This document shows, piece after piece, positions 42,893-56,400 of a DNA stretch of 64,000 nt. A program made the translations under genes and the position numbers. The first letter of the stretch is position 1, and the number at the start of each line of letters is the position of its first letter. The notes under the pieces are model-generated. The model was given only the letters and a program-made list of their open reading frames with translations, made no database searches and was not told where the DNA came from. The stretch is from Silene conica (lineage: Eukaryota > Streptophyta > Magnoliopsida > Caryophyllales > Caryophyllaceae): the NCBI GenBank assembly GCA_029255685.2, contig CM055313.2, positions 26,637,079 through 26,701,078 on the forward strand, given 5' to 3'.

Positions 42893-43006
42893 TGTTTTTT
42901 TTGGTTCAAACTTCAAAGGAGCGCACCCTGTCGCGGGTAAGAATCGAACCCCCAACCTCGATTGGAGTGAGTGGTCTTAGCACTTGAGCCAACTCTTTTT
43001 CTTAAC
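42893..43006 (-). mobile_element. tRNA-derived SINE
   Basis: On the minus strand GAGTTGGCTCAAGTGCTAAG carries an A-box (TGGCTCAAGTG) and GGGGGTTCGATTCTTACCC a B-box about 35 bp later, the internal RNA polymerase III promoter of a tRNA-like head. It ends in CCAAAAAAAACAAC, an A-rich tail. Candidate 17 bp duplications with four mismatches flank it (AACGGTTTGTCGTGTTG near 42879 and AACAGCTCGTCTTGTTG near 43004). Short and without a cloverleaf acceptor, so not a tRNA gene. Confidence 0.75.
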
Positions 43007-43554
43007 AGCTCGTCTTGTTGCGATAATAAGTTGCTTCATTCTTATCTCATTGACTCGTTCTTTTTTCTTTTCATTAGCCGGAAGTAATTGTTCTCTTATT
43101 TTTCTGCCGTATTGGTAGTTCAGAATGCAATTTGATTAAATAGGTGGAAATGGTATGTATTCAACAATGAAAAGAATGCTTCATGTGCAGGTATCATAGG
43201 AATCGTAATAGTGTGATGATGTGATCCTGAAGTCCATAACGAGCAGTCGAGCAGTATGTGATTGCATTTCACGATTTCACCAGCATATACAGGTTTGCTT
43301 ACTCTCAAGTCGTAATGTGTGTTTTTCGGGTTAAATTCAACTTTAATGACTCTCTTCCTATTGCTTTTGCTCGTCTACCTTGTGGTACCGTACTATCTAG
43401 TTATCGTAACTTCTATAGTGCCCTTATATTCTTATAACCTTCATGGGGAGAATCAAAACCTTGAAACCGAAGTTTGTAACCTAATTCTTCTATTTCTGGG
43501 TGGTGTTAAGTTGTAGGTTTCTATATTCTCGCATTTTGAGGTGTGTGATCACCC

Positions 43555-43652
43555 ATGGACGGACGGTTCTAAAGGATGATTCATGCCATCCGACCTCAAA
43601 TCATTTTGGGATTATGGCTCTAATGTTGTTGTTGGTCTTAAATTGTAGGTGT
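43555..43652 (+). mobile_element. SINE 3' remnant (Au-like TTG tail)
   Basis: CAAATCATTTTGGGATTATG followed by GCTCTAATGTTGTTGTTGG resembles the 3' end of plant Au-type SINEs, which end in TTG repeats. Another copy is at 47876-47936. Head region not recognisable. Confidence 0.5.
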
Positions 43653-44720
43653 ACAGAAACTCCATAATTGCAAGCTTATAGATCGATGTCTAACAAAAGA
43701 CGAGTGCATCTCAGAATCCCGATTCCCAGTATGTCAACATTTTCGTCTTACTATGACTCAAAACATATAATGTAAAATCACTATCGACGATGTCTTAACC
43801 TAGTGGAGTAGTTATTAAGACGGAGCTCCTACAACAAAAGGTCGCAACTCGCACGTTGTTCAAGCCACCCGTTTCCTTCATATTTTACTGCCATTAGCTT
43901 TCTCTTGCTCCAATCAAAATGTAGATTTTTTTCTGTGATAAATTCATTTACGTTTAATCTTTTACAAAACCGTTCTACTAAGTACAATGATTTGTAAGCT
44001 TTTAACCTCGTTACTAAGCGCATTGTGAATGAAACTGTTGCGAGAATTTGTGATCCTCGATTTATCCAGGGACAACCGATCAAGGAGGCGGTATGTTAGG
44101 AATCCCTCGACCAACACGGTTTCCATAGATTCCGTTGATGGAGGCTTCAACCCAATAGGGAGTGGCATCCATAGTTTTGTTTAACCACACAAGAAAGGGA
44201 GTCAATGCCTCTCATTTGTTTACCCCTTCTATTGTAGAGACGGAGAGGGTATAGTATTACGGTTTTTTTAACGTATACCCTTAGGGTACACATTAAGAAT
44301 CTAAATGCAGAAAGATTTACTACATATTCTAATATAATTCTTAGGTATAAACTCACTTTTATCATAATTAATAAAAATATGATGCGGGTTTTTCCGCATT
44401 ACTAATGGTACACGTTAGAAAAACCGTAATATTAGACGTTTATTTTCCTTAACGACACCAAGGAATGGACAGAATCACAGATACATAAAACTGATTAGTG
44501 TAGTAATTAGTAAATCCAACTCATAAATTTGTTGATAAATTAAACACCTTGGACAATTAAGTAACCGATTAATAATCCAGTAAATAACATCTATTTTGGG
44601 TAAAATGTAACATTACAAAAACTCCCTTAGACAATTATTTTCAATATATTAAATTCCTACAAACAAAATCAAACAACTATTTTATCCAATCAGATCATTT
44701 TCGAGTCAAGTTTTGTTGAA
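43653..44720. other. Intergenic between SINE and DMP gene
   Basis: No recognised gene. On the minus strand 44080-44190 reads WVEASINGIYGNRVGRG, which looks coding but is isolated and soon stopped. The last about 200 bp should hold the DMP promoter. Confidence 0.4.
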
Positions 44721-45365
44721 ATGGAGATTAAGGTGGTGGAAGATATAATTTCACAAGTAATCGGTGAAGAACAACGACAACCTCTTCTTGAAACCGACTC
44801 TCTCCCCCCAAAACAACCAAAAACCCAAACCCAAAAAGCAATACGTAAAACACTTAAAGGAACATCACATTTATCAAGTTTACTACCATCAGGGTCGGTC
44901 CTAATATTCGAAATGTTTTCACCTGTCCTTACAAACCAAGGACAATGTCAAACCTTCCAAGCCCAAGTTACAACATTATCTCTTATAACCTTAATGAGCA
45001 TTTCGTGTTTTCTAATGTGTTTTACTGATAGTGTACGCGATGAGAGGGGTAAAGTGCGATATGGTGTCGCGACACCTAAAGGTTTATGGATCTTAGATGG
45101 GTCTGTAACGCTTAGTCCCGAGCAAGCGACAAAGTATCGTATAAGATTTCTCGATTTTCTTCATGCTTTTATGGGATTATTGATCTTTATGGCCGTGGCT
45201 TTGATTGATCAAAATGTTGTGAAATGCTTGTTTCCTTTGCCTTCCGAAGAGACAAAGCAAAGACTTATTATGTTTCCCATTGTTGTTGGAATTGTTTGTA
45301 GTTTATTGTTCTTTTGTTTTCCTAATAAACGTAATGGTGTTGTATCTCCTCTTTCTAAGAGTTGA
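44721..45365 (+). CDS. DMP (DUF679) membrane protein
   Basis: Intronless ORF of 214 codons, the usual DMP gene structure and length. After a hydrophilic N-terminus (1-45) come four predicted membrane segments at about 51-70 (SLLPSGSVLIFEMFSPVL), 83-102, 142-162 and 180-200, with a conserved loop KVRYGVATPKGLWILDG at 111-127 and a short tail. Both termini should be cytosolic. Plant-specific DMPs sit in endoplasmic reticulum, tonoplast or plasma membrane. Some members are linked to senescence-associated membrane remodelling, and the DMP8/DMP9 pair acts in sperm-cell fertilisation; by eye I cannot place this one in a subgroup. ATG chosen as first in frame after AAGTTTTGTTGAA; no longer frame exists upstream. 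Confidence 0.9.
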   Translation: MEIKVVEDIISQVIGEEQRQPLLETDSLPPKQPKTQTQKAIRKTLKGTSHLSSLLPSGSVLIFEMFSPVLTNQGQCQTFQAQVTTLSLITLMSISCFLMCFTDSVRDERGKVRYGVATPKGLWILDGSVTLSPEQATKYRIRFLDFLHAFMGLLIFMAVALIDQNVVKCLFPLPSEETKQRLIMFPIVVGIVCSLLFFCFPNKRNGVVSPLSKS

Positions 45366-46002
45366 GCTAAGTAGATTGTTATTAATTCCCAAAAATTATA
45401 AATATCTCAAGTCAATTTTGTTTATTGGTTGATGACTTATTTTGAAATTATTGTTTTTGGATATGGCAATTGGTAGAAACTCGATTGAATTTTATTGAGC
45501 GACACAAATCTATGACAATGATCGTTAATTCACATTCGATCCAACTTTTATGAAGTTAGATATATTCAATTGATAAAATAAAAAACTCTATTAGCCCTTT
45601 CAAATCTCATAATGTTGATGATACTAGTTGGGTAATTGTCGTTTGATTAGGCTACACTTTGATTGACTTTACTATCACCCTTTTTAAAAAATCCCACATT
45701 TAATTAATGTAACTTTATCATAAATGTCTAATCAAATTAACATTCTTCTAAAAATAACTTAAAACAATTTGCACGCAAAAGATGAGAAATGTTTAGAGCC
45801 AAATCTTTTTATTATCGAGTACGAGAAGCAGAGTTAGAGTGAGTAAGTGGAGTGATGCGGCCTTGACACTACGTTAATGCCTATGGTTTGATTGGTGGTA
45901 GCCTCATGGGGGTAAATGTTGAATAAGATAGTAGGTGAAGAGTGAAGTTATATCGATTGACATAGAGTTGACAAAAAATTGCAAGCATCATGAATGATCT
46001 TA
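45366..46002. other. DMP 3' flank, AT-rich
   Basis: No gene seen. AATTATAAATATCTCAAG at 45393-45412 is AT-rich sequence that could include a polyadenylation region. Confidence 0.4.
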
Positions 46003-46315
46003 GAGCAATAACAATAGTAGAATTTTATATAAAGTTTTTCATATTTTTAAGTTATTTTCACAAATTACTAAGTTTAAGAACTTCACATCACATACAAGAA
46101 CTTTATTTAGTTCTTAATTAGGACCCACTGTTAATTATCTTATTATCTTCATAAACTTTTTTTTTTTTTTTTCTTGAAACCAACAAAGAACTTGGTTCTT
46201 AAATAAGAACCAAGTTCTTATTTTGACAAACCCAATGTAATATACAATGGAAGAACTTTATTTTTGAAGTTCTTATTGACAAAACCAAGAATAAAAACTT
46301 CTATTGCTATTGCTC
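46003..46315. mobile_element. Tourist/PIF-Harbinger-type MITE (313 bp)
   Basis: Ends GAGCAATAACAATAG and CTATTGCTATTGCTC, flanked by TTA (46000-46002 and 46316-46318). The three-base TTA duplication is the hallmark of PIF/Harbinger. Inner GAACTTGGTTCTTAAATAAG pairs with nearby copies. Confidence 0.85.
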
Positions 46316-46318
46316 TTA

Positions 46319-47417
46319 GAAGAGAAAAAATATAGTATTACAATACTAAATATTTGTTGAAAATAGTTCGTGTTTCCAACTTCAAAAACATAAAAATTCA
46401 AACAAAAAATTAAATTATGCAATAAATGTTAAATAAGTTAACGAAACTACCTTTCTTGCAAGTTGTGTTATACGGGTAAACGGACATTAATGTTGTATCA
46501 TGAACGATCTTAAAAAGATGAAAGTACCACGAACGATCTTAGAAGAACACGATAAAGTATTAAATCACTAAATCTCGATTAAAATAGCGTGGTATTAATA
46601 CGCGATTTCAACATTTCACAAACACAAACCCGTAAAAATAAAAATAAAATTAATAACAATGATAATTGAATTAATCCCATTTTTGAGGTAAAAAACTTGA
46701 ACTTTGTATTTTTTTTTTTTGAAAAAATATGAATGAACTAGCATGTGTGGTAATGTGTACACTAAATTTCTAATTCCAATTTCTTTTTTTTTTGTTTTGA
46801 ATTTAATGATTTTTATTACTATTATTACTTGCAATATTATGACTAATACACTAAAATTGTTCCCCTAAATCAAATCAAATCAATTCAAATCAAATTAATT
46901 CAATTAATTCAATTCAATGTAAAACTTTTATTCCTTCTCATTATCAAGAAGAAGCAATCGTTTGTTGTTCGTGGAATTTACTTTTTCTAAAGAACAAAAT
47001 TGTTATTAATAAATAGGAATAAATACAATAAAATCATCAAAATAATAGTAATTAACTTAATTAATACTCTACTATACTACATACAAACTGTTCTTAGTAA
47101 TTTGGAAATTTCCTATAAAATATCTTTCTTTCTTATTCAATCTAGCAATCTAGTATCAATATTATAATTATAATTATCATTATTAAAAAAACCCCTTTTT
47201 CTTTAATACCTAATTTTTGATTTTGTTGTATTTGTTGTTTGATACCGGCTGATTTTCGAGATACCCATTTTAATTCATTGTTTTTTATCATCTGGGTCGG
47301 TGTTATTTTTGTGTTTTATGTTTAATCTTACACCTGGGTTAGTTTGTTGTCGATTTCTAGGGTTTTTGTTGTTATTGTTGTTGTTGATTTGATTAATTTG
47401 GGGGTGGAATTTTATCA
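46319..47417. other. Intergenic and RLT promoter/leader region
   Basis: AT-rich with CAAATCAAATCAATTC repeats (46868-46915). The segment 47195-47417 is T-rich and probably the 5' leader of the RLT gene. No other gene seen. Confidence 0.45.
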
Positions 47418-50400
47418 ATGGAGGGTGGAAGTTCTGATGGAGAGAATAAACTTCCAGATACAGGAGGAGGAGGAGGAGGTGGTGGTGGAAGTGGTGGTGA
47501 ACCTAAGTCTAAGAGAAAGATGAAAACTGCTTCTCAACTTGAAGTTCTTGAGAAAACATATCAAGGTTGTTTATATTTTTTATTTCTTGTATTTGATTTT
47601 GTTAGTGTTTTATGTTAAATCTGTTATTTAGATTGAAATTTTGGAATAATAATAATGTTTTTGATGCTGGTTTTAGTTAATTTTGATCAGTTTTATGTTT
47701 CAGATCTGTTGTTTTTGTTGCTTGTATGGTGTATGATTTGTTTTTTTTGTGATGAATGGTGTTTAATTTGCTGATTTTGTTGTTTAGATTAGTTTATGAG
47801 ATTGAAAGTTTGTCTTTCATGATTTTGTTGTTTCACTGTAACCGTTTTGCTGGATTCGTATGATGATTCAAGTTAGCCGAGCCCAAATCATGTTGGGATT
47901 AAGGCTTTGTTGTTATTGTTGTTGTTGTTGATGTTGATGATGATGATGATGAGGTATTTGATTTGTGAGAGGTTTTGTTGTTTTGATGGGTTTTGGTGGT
48001 TGATGTTGTATTTTACTTTTGTTTCCAGTTGAGACATATCCTTCTGAAGCGTTGAGGGCAGACCTTTCAACACAATTAGGGCTAACCGACCGACAATTAC
48101 AAATGTGGTTCTGCCATAGGAGGCTGAAGGATAGGAAGGGACCGTCAGGATCTGGTAAGAAGTCGAAGAAAGGGGAGGCTGCTACTCCGGCAATGGTTGA
48201 TGTTGCTACTGGTGGGACCCTGTCACTCCCATTGCCCCCACCTACTGCGAAAGATGAGATGTTGGGTGGTGAATTTGGTGTCGAGCATGTGTCAGGATCT
48301 GGGTCGGGTTCAAGCCCGTATGGGCACGGGGAGGCGAGGCGGAGCTATGGGGTCCATCCTGGTGTTGCTGTGCCTAGATTAAGTGGGCCCGGGAGGCACC
48401 CTGAGCCTTCTCAGTCTGTAGTTGAGTTACGTGCTATTGCATTTGTGGAAGCTCAGCTTGGGGAACAATTAAGGGAGGATGGACCTGCTCTTGGAATGGA
48501 GTTTGATCCTTTGCCTCCTGGTGCTTTTGGTGCTCCTATGTGTAAGTCTTATTTCCTTCGAACTTGACGTGCCTTGGTTTTCTTTGATAATTGTTGTATT
48601 ACATTTTTAGGTGTCATTTGGGATTAAGGTGGCCGTCTTGTTTTTATTATATTATTGGTTCATGATTTCTAGCAGATTGTAGTTGCCAGCAGAAATTACT
48701 AATGTGAACCACTGAAGTTTAAGGTGTTGACAGAAAGTATTAATTAATACCGGCAACATTTCTTGTGTGTGTGTGTGTGTGTGTGTGTGTGGGGGGGGGG
48801 GGTGTGTGTCTGTGAGTTGTGACCCGTGTCGTCATTCTGCTGATTCACTCTACGATTTAGTTTATTAGCCTTACGTTGTTTGGCATTTCAATTGTGTAAG
48901 GCGATTCCTGCCGTCATTTGTTAAGGTTTGATTTTGATTCAAAAACATGCATGCTTTATGCAAAACGATATTTTCTGATATACTAAACATTTCTCATGTT
49001 TTAACAGCGTCTGGGGCACCACAGAAACCTGCTGGACGTGGTTATGAGGCTCCTCAGTACGATGCCAAAGCTTTCAAGGTTGGTTACAATTAACTTTCAA
49101 GAACATCTAGCAAATTATTTTCGAACCTTTCTGATATGAATCACTTTCTTTGACTGTTTTAGAACTTCTTTACTTAGTTCCTTATAGTGTAATTATTAGT
49201 GTACCCCTTCAAGAAGACTTTGATGCACATGTACATAGTCAACGTATCTAGTGAATATTGTCTTGTTTGGTTGTGACTGATTTCGTACTTTACATGACAA
49301 CTATGAAGGAATACAATGATTTTACTTCCATTCCTAACTCGAACTTATGATATTTGTTGTGCTGTTCGTCCCCGTCTATTTGATATCCTATGTGCCTCAC
49401 TGTAGTTATTTAGTTATCAGTAGTGCAGAGAGAAGACTGTACTGAACGTGCAGTAAGAGGGCTTTTGATTTTCTTTTACAAAGAATGTTGGTATTTCCTA
49501 CTATTTATGACATTTTTCTAATGCTACTTTATTACCCTACTTAGTGACCTCTCTGCCATCTGACAATGTTGCCCCTCGCCGTGGTTGTGAACCTGAGATG
49601 TAGATGAAATTGCAAGTTGAGTAAAGGTAACGGGGTCTTTAACCATGCTGACAACAAATAGCACATTTTGAAAGAAAGATTGTAAGTAGGAAGCTTATCC
49701 GTTGACACCCCTCAGAGGAGACCATGAGTTTTTTATGACTTGAATGCAATAACAATCCCTTGCAAGTGGCACAAAACTTTTAATTGTTTACTTATCAAAT
49801 GGTTTTATGTCAGGCCTTTACATTCCATTACCGTAATTGATGTTGAATTTGTTTTGCTTGCTGCTTTAACAGGGCTCAAGTAGAGCATTGCATGAATATC
49901 AATTTCTGCCAGAGCAGCCAACTGTTAGAAATGAATCATATGAAAGAGTTTCTCAGTCTCATTACTACGCCTCACCCGCTGACGGCCTTGGCACTAAGAA
50001 TCCTCCTTCATCCAGCGGACAGGCGTACGTGCATGGGTATGAGGATGTTCCTGTTTCCTACGCTCTTCCAAGTCAAAATCTGACGTCTCAGCAGGGAAAG
50101 TTACGGAGCTCCATACCTTCTACATCAGGCGACTATGATAACATTGCTCATAAATCTCCTTATATGGGTATGGGCATGGAATCACCTTTCAGCGCTCAGC
50201 CAATCGCAGGACAGGAAAATGCATTTATGCCATCAGATAGGATCGTCTCACAAGAGGATGAGGCTATGAGGGTGGAAAGGAAGCGCAAGGTATCTAAATT
50301 GATTTTATATTTTCAGTTACACTACTATATGATTTGTAACATATCTTACATGAATATATCCTTAGTAACCCTATTTGGACTGTGTTCTCAAATTAAAGTC

Positions 50401-53400
50401 TTGTTTTCATTTTTGACTTTTTTCCTGTCTAATACTGGCAAATTTTTTTTGGTAATGAATTTGTATTTCAGACTGATGAATCAAGAATAGCCAAGGAAGT
50501 GGAAGCTCATGAGAAAAGGATGCGAAAAGAGTTAGAAAAACAGGATATTCTGAGGCGGAAGGTACATAGGCTTCTTGATCGATAGTGTATTGAGTCTTGT
50601 GCATTATGTCATCATTATCTCATTGGTTTTTTGTGTATTAAGAGAGAAGAACATATGAGAAAAGAAATGGAGAGGCAAGACCGAGAACGCAGAAAAGAGG
50701 AGGAGAGGCTGCAGCGTGAAAGATTGCGAGAAGAAGAACGATACCAGAGGGAGCAAAAGCGTGAAATGGAACGTAGAGAAAAATATATGTTAAAGGAGTC
50801 TCAAAGGGTAAGCTTATTCTGTCATGAACCTTATGCTTACGGTTTACTGGGGATATCTTATAATTGTGTACTGACTTAGGCTGAGAAAATGAGGCAAAAG
50901 GAAGAACTTCGTAGAGAAAGAGAAGCAGCTAGACAGAAAGCTGCAAATGATAGAGCAGTTGCACGCAGGCTAGCTAAAGAATCAATGGAACTTATTGAAG
51001 ATGAAAGGTTGGAACTGATGGAGATAGCTGCTTCAACAAAGGGCTTGCCATCCATTGTAGCGCTGGATTGCGAAACTCTGGAAAATCTTGATTCATTTAG
51101 AGGTCTTCTGCCAAACTCTGGAAAATCTGTTGTATATTTGATTTGCTTTTATAAATGACTCTTTAATCATTAAGCTAATTAATATATTGGGCAACAGATA
51201 TGCTGCGTGTGTTTCCACCAATCTCTGTGCAGTTGAAGAAGCCATTTGCAGTAAAACCATGGCTGGGCTCTGAGGAAAATGTGGGCAACCTATTGATGGT
51301 GAGACTCGGTTGATGCTAAGTGATTTTATTCTCTTGTAGGCTTGTCCCATTGATGTTAACAGTATTACGTGTGGGCTCTTCGCCTGTTAGATTTCTAGTT
51401 AGTTGAAGATGTAATCACTGATGTTGCAACCTCGAGATGGGTGTTTGGGTTAAGATGTGTATATTGCTGTAGGGAGCAAAATGAGCTAGGGAATTAGAAA
51501 ATTTATAATAGGGATTAATTGTGATAGAGCAGGTCTTTAGAAAGGTTCTCTTTATGGGGTTTTGTATGTCAGTATTATCCCCTTTCCTTGTCTTTGGGAT
51601 ATTTATCCTTTTCATATACTCTTTTATTCTTGGAATCCTTCTACGTACAATTAAATAAAAAAGCTTTTATGCATGTTACTGACTTATGGTTCTTATTTAG
51701 GTGTGGAGATTTCTGATAACTTTTGCAGATGTTCTTGGATTATGGCCATTTACCCTTGATGAGTTTGTTCAAGCTTTTCATGATTATGTAAGCTCATGGC
51801 CTTCAATGCGACATATTTATTATGCGGTTTATTGAAAGTAACTTATCAATGGTTATGCAAAATTCTTATGTGTTGTGCTATTCTTTCAGGATCCTCGATT
51901 ATTGGGAGAAATACACGTAGCTATTCTGAGAACGGTTATAAAGGATATTGAGGATGTAGCTAGAACACCTTCCACAGGTCTGAACGTCAACCAAAATAGT
52001 GTGGCTAATCCAGGTGGAGGGCATCCTCATATAGTTGAAGGGGTAAAGTCTATTATTTATTTACTTTTTTCTTGCGAAATGTTGATTTAAGTTTGAGTTT
52101 GAAGGTCTTTTTTTTCAATTATCAATCAGGCATACACATGGGGATTTGATATCCGCAGCTGGCAGCGCAACTTGAGCCCACTGACCTGGCCTGAGATTCT
52201 GCGGCAGTTTGCGTTGTCTGCTGGTTTTGGGCCAAAACTGAAGAAAATGAACGTTGAGCAACCATATTCTCACGAGGAAGATGAGGTATGTAAGATTGTT
52301 GAAGTATCCTGGGTTATCTATATTTTATCCTAGGTGTCTGTTACTTTCTAAGAGAAGAAATATTTAGTTATATTTCAGTTCTGCGCCTATCAAGCCGAGA
52401 GTAACGTTCAATGTACTTCAATGTGCTGACTTTGGTGTCAAGCCTACCACTGATTACATACTCTCTCCATCGCTTGTGTATTGTCTCCATTTAACTTGGA
52501 TAGTGAACTGATACTATAATTTTTCTAAAGATATGTTGATATAATGTTAAATGAATTGTAGTTTTAAGTATCCACCGCTACACTGATACGCAACAGAATT
52601 ATAAAGATTTGGGAGTTTACCGCAACTGTATTTTTCCGCGTTTAAAGGGGGATATTGACAGCATTTAATGCGATTGGGCCGCGATAAGTTGATAACTGAT
52701 ACAACGACTGCAATCAAAACCGAGATTTAATGCTATGAATTTGTCACATTTGATATCTCAAATGACTGTTTTCATATTGTCGTCTTTGGTTCGTTCTGCT
52801 CCAGTTCGGGATTGGTGTCTATTTGTAACTATTGTACATACAGTGTTTATTTGTGCGAAAACTGGATCAAAGATGTCACTGGAAATGAGATATAGAAATG
52901 GGATGAGGCCATGGGGAGTATCAACTGCTTGTTATAGCAAATGTATATCAAGTGCGAGCAGTGCATGTATCTTCACCTACTACGGCTTCAAGTCAAGAGC
53001 AGATGCGGGTCTGTTTAAATATGTACTGGATATGAAGTACTTGTCAGCTGCACAAGTATTATATGCTGCATTCCATATCCCAAAAGTTAGAGATAAGCTG
53101 GGTCCTTTTAACCAAAGTTTATTGAGGATGGTCGATGATGTGTTGTTTTTTATGCCTTCTGAGTTGTGCTATATATAAATTTTACTGTGGTGAATGTGTT
53201 GTGTTAGTTTTTGCTGGCGCCATATTTGTTGTTTACATTCTCTCTTTTGTACTCAGGGTGATGATGGCATTGACTTGATATCTAATTTGCGTACTGGAGC
53301 AGCAGTTGAGAATGCTGTCGCCATTATGCGAGAAAGAGGTTACGCAAACCCACGTAGGTCAAGGCATAGATTAACACCTGGGACAGTCAAATTTGCAGCA

Positions 53401-56400
53401 TATTATGTTCTGTCTCTCGAAGGAGATGATGGGTTAAATATATTGGAAGTCGCTGATAGAATACAGGTAATTGTTTACACTTGCTTTATAGTTCTAGTCG
53501 GTTTTACATCAGCATTATTGAAAAATGGCATGTTTTTTGATAGAATATTCGGTAAATAACCTGTGATCTTACAGTATTTCTGTTTAGAACCCCTTACCAG
53601 ACATTTTGTAAGTACGTGTAGTGGTTTAATCTGACTTCTAAGTTCTAACTAGAGATATTGTTAATAGAAATCAGGACTGCGGGACCTAACCACGAGCAAG
53701 ACACCTGAAGCTTCAATTGCAGCAGCTTTGTCAAGGGATACTAAGCTCTTTGAGCGAACTGCACCTTCAACATATTGCGTACGTACCCCGTTTCGGAAAG
53801 ATCCCACTGATGCTGAAGCTATTCTGTCTGCTGCCAGGGAAAAAATTCGGGTTTTTAAAAGTGGCCTTGTTGATGGTGAGGTGGCGGATGTTGAAGGGGT
53901 AGAGGGTGATGAGGCCGAGAAAGATGAAGATTCTGAAAGTGATACGGCTGAAGATCCGGAGGTTGATGACTTGGCTACTGAGTTGACTCCCAACAATGTT
54001 GTAGATCGTACATATGACGTGAATAGATGCCAAACAAAAATTAGCCCAGATGCTGTCAAGCCAAATGGAATTGCAACCGCAAGGGATGGGTTGCCTTCTG
54101 CTCATTTAATAGGTTTCAAGGATGTGAATGATAATGGTTGCACTATTGAGGAAAGTATCGATGGTAGTGGTATGTGTCAAGAAGGAACTAATGTTGATCA
54201 CAAAGACACTGATATTGATGAAAGCTTCCCTGGTGAAGCCTGGGTTCAAGGCCTTATGGAGGGAGAATACTCTGTTCTGAGTGTTGAAGAGCGTCTCAAC
54301 GCCCTTGTTGCGCTGATTGGTGTTGCTAATGAGGGAAATTCAATTAGAGTAGTTCTCGAGGTGAGTTTATTTTTCTTCGGTTATTAGCATATGTGACTGC
54401 TGCCCATAGTGATGTAAGGCAACCGATCTGAGCTTGAGCGTGAATAAAACTTTAACTATAAATAATGAAAAATAAATTGAGAAACAAAAACAAGCAGGGA
54501 TGACCTTTTTCAATCCGAGCCGTACGAAGCTCAGACTCTGCTTAGGCTAGAGCTCGAGATCAGTTTAACCATGTTTGAGTTAAACTTTGACCAAACTAAT
54601 ATTGAGGCTTGTCAGCCGGACTCAAATGACTTATACCCCTAGTTGTGTGTGTAAACCTCTGATCCCCTAATTTTTCTATTTTCACTCTGACATAAATCAT
54701 TGATCATTACCAGGAACGCCTTGAGGCAGCAACTGCTCTGAAGAAGCAAATGTGGGCAGAAGTTCAACTTGATAAGCGTCGCATGAAGGAAGAATTTCTA
54801 ACAAAGACACCATATTCAGCTTTTGCTCCAAACAAAATTGAGTCTACTTGTGCATCTGATAGGAGTCCGATGCTTGCACTGGATGAAAATAACGAGACAA
54901 ATGTGCCCACGCAGCAGAAGCTCTTTTTTGATACTCTGCATGACAATAACCTGCAGGCTGATTTGATTTCGGAGAAAAATTTAGCAACTCCTGATTATGT
55001 TGCTGGTTCTGAAAATCTTGCTTTGCAACAATCTGTATATGCTGATAGATGTCGTGCACAATTAAAGTCTTACGTAGGCCATAAAGCTGAGGAAATCTAT
55101 GTATACCGGTCATTGCCCTTAGGACAGGACCGTCGACGTAATAGATATTGGCAGTTCATTGCATCCGCCTCGTATAATGATCCAGGCGCTGGTAGAATAT
55201 TTGTGGAACTACATAATGGTGGCTGGAAGCTCATTGATTCTGAAGAGGTAAGTGTTTCTCTTACTCTTCCTGTTGACAATTAATTTAATCGAAGAGATGA
55301 GCATTCTTAGCGTATTGGTGATCGTTTGTTCACCCAATTAAATCCAACTACAAGTGATAAGTATTTTACTAACTTGCAGGCTTTTGATACTCTCTTAGCT
55401 TCTTTGGACGTACGTGGGGTCAGAGAATCTCATTTGCAGGCTTTGCTACAGAAGGTTGACTCTTTGTTCAAGGATTCTGTGAGGAAGAAACGAATTGAAT
55501 ATTGCATGGATAGGCAAAATGAATTATCTGTCAAATCGGAAGGATCTGAAGTAGCATCAAATCCAGAGAGTATCGGTGCTAACGATAGCCCCAGCAGTGC
55601 CGTGTACATTTCAAATTCTGAGACACTAGAACCTTCATCGTCCTTTCAGATTGAGTGTGGGAGGAACAATGATGAGTTAAATAATGCATTAAGAAGGTAT
55701 AATGAATTTGAAGTGTGGACTTGGACAGAATGTTTCTCATCTTCACCTCTGGGTGCCACCAAGTATGGGAAGAAACGATCCACGCAATTAGTCAACATAT
55801 GTGAATGTTGTCGTGATCTCTACTTTTTTGAAGATCATCACTGTCCTACCTGCCATGAAACTTACACCATGTTTGACAAGAGCTTTAATCTCTCGGAACA
55901 TGCTGCCCTATGTCAAGAGAGAAAGCCCAATACAGAACGGAACTTCCAAGGCACTGATCGTCCTCCTTTAAGAATGCGATTGCTCAAAGCCATGTTATCA
56001 CTAGTGGAGGTGACATTAATTTATCTTTTTAACTCCTAATGTTTTCTATGTTTCACTTTTGGAGTAGTAGTCTCTTGAAAGGGACTCTCACCCATCCATC
56101 AATAGAAACAATTACTTCATTTTAATAGGAAACATGCATCAGTCTCTCGTCATACGAGAATTTGTGCTTATAGAATTAGCAAGTGAGGTGACTGACCGAG
56201 ATCTACGTTTTTTTTGTTTTTGCAACAGGTTTGCATTCCTCCAGAAGCCCTTCAATCTATCTGGTCAGATACCTATCGAAAATCCTGGGGGATGAAGCTA
56301 CACATTTCGTCATCATTGGAAGACGTTCTTCAGGTATGCGTCCTATATTTATTCGTCATCGCAAACTCGTGTTGTGTTATCAGCTATCTCAAGACCTTGT

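Noticed and set aside
42893-43006. A tRNA gene on the minus strand
   Set aside because: A- and B-boxes are present, but I could not form an acceptor stem or a proper anticodon arm, and an A-rich tail follows; a SINE fits better.
43829-44365. Minus-strand ORFs upstream of the DMP gene
   Set aside because: Short, overlapping and in several frames, with only an isolated coding-like segment; no family recognised.
46860-46920. Regulatory array of CAAATCAAATCAATTC
   Set aside because: Looks like a simple AT-rich repeat in the RLT upstream region with no recognised binding motif.
52286-53256. Splitting the RLT locus into two genes at the large intron
   Set aside because: Exons on both sides join in phase and carry DDT and HARE-HTH regions in the order expected for one RLT protein.
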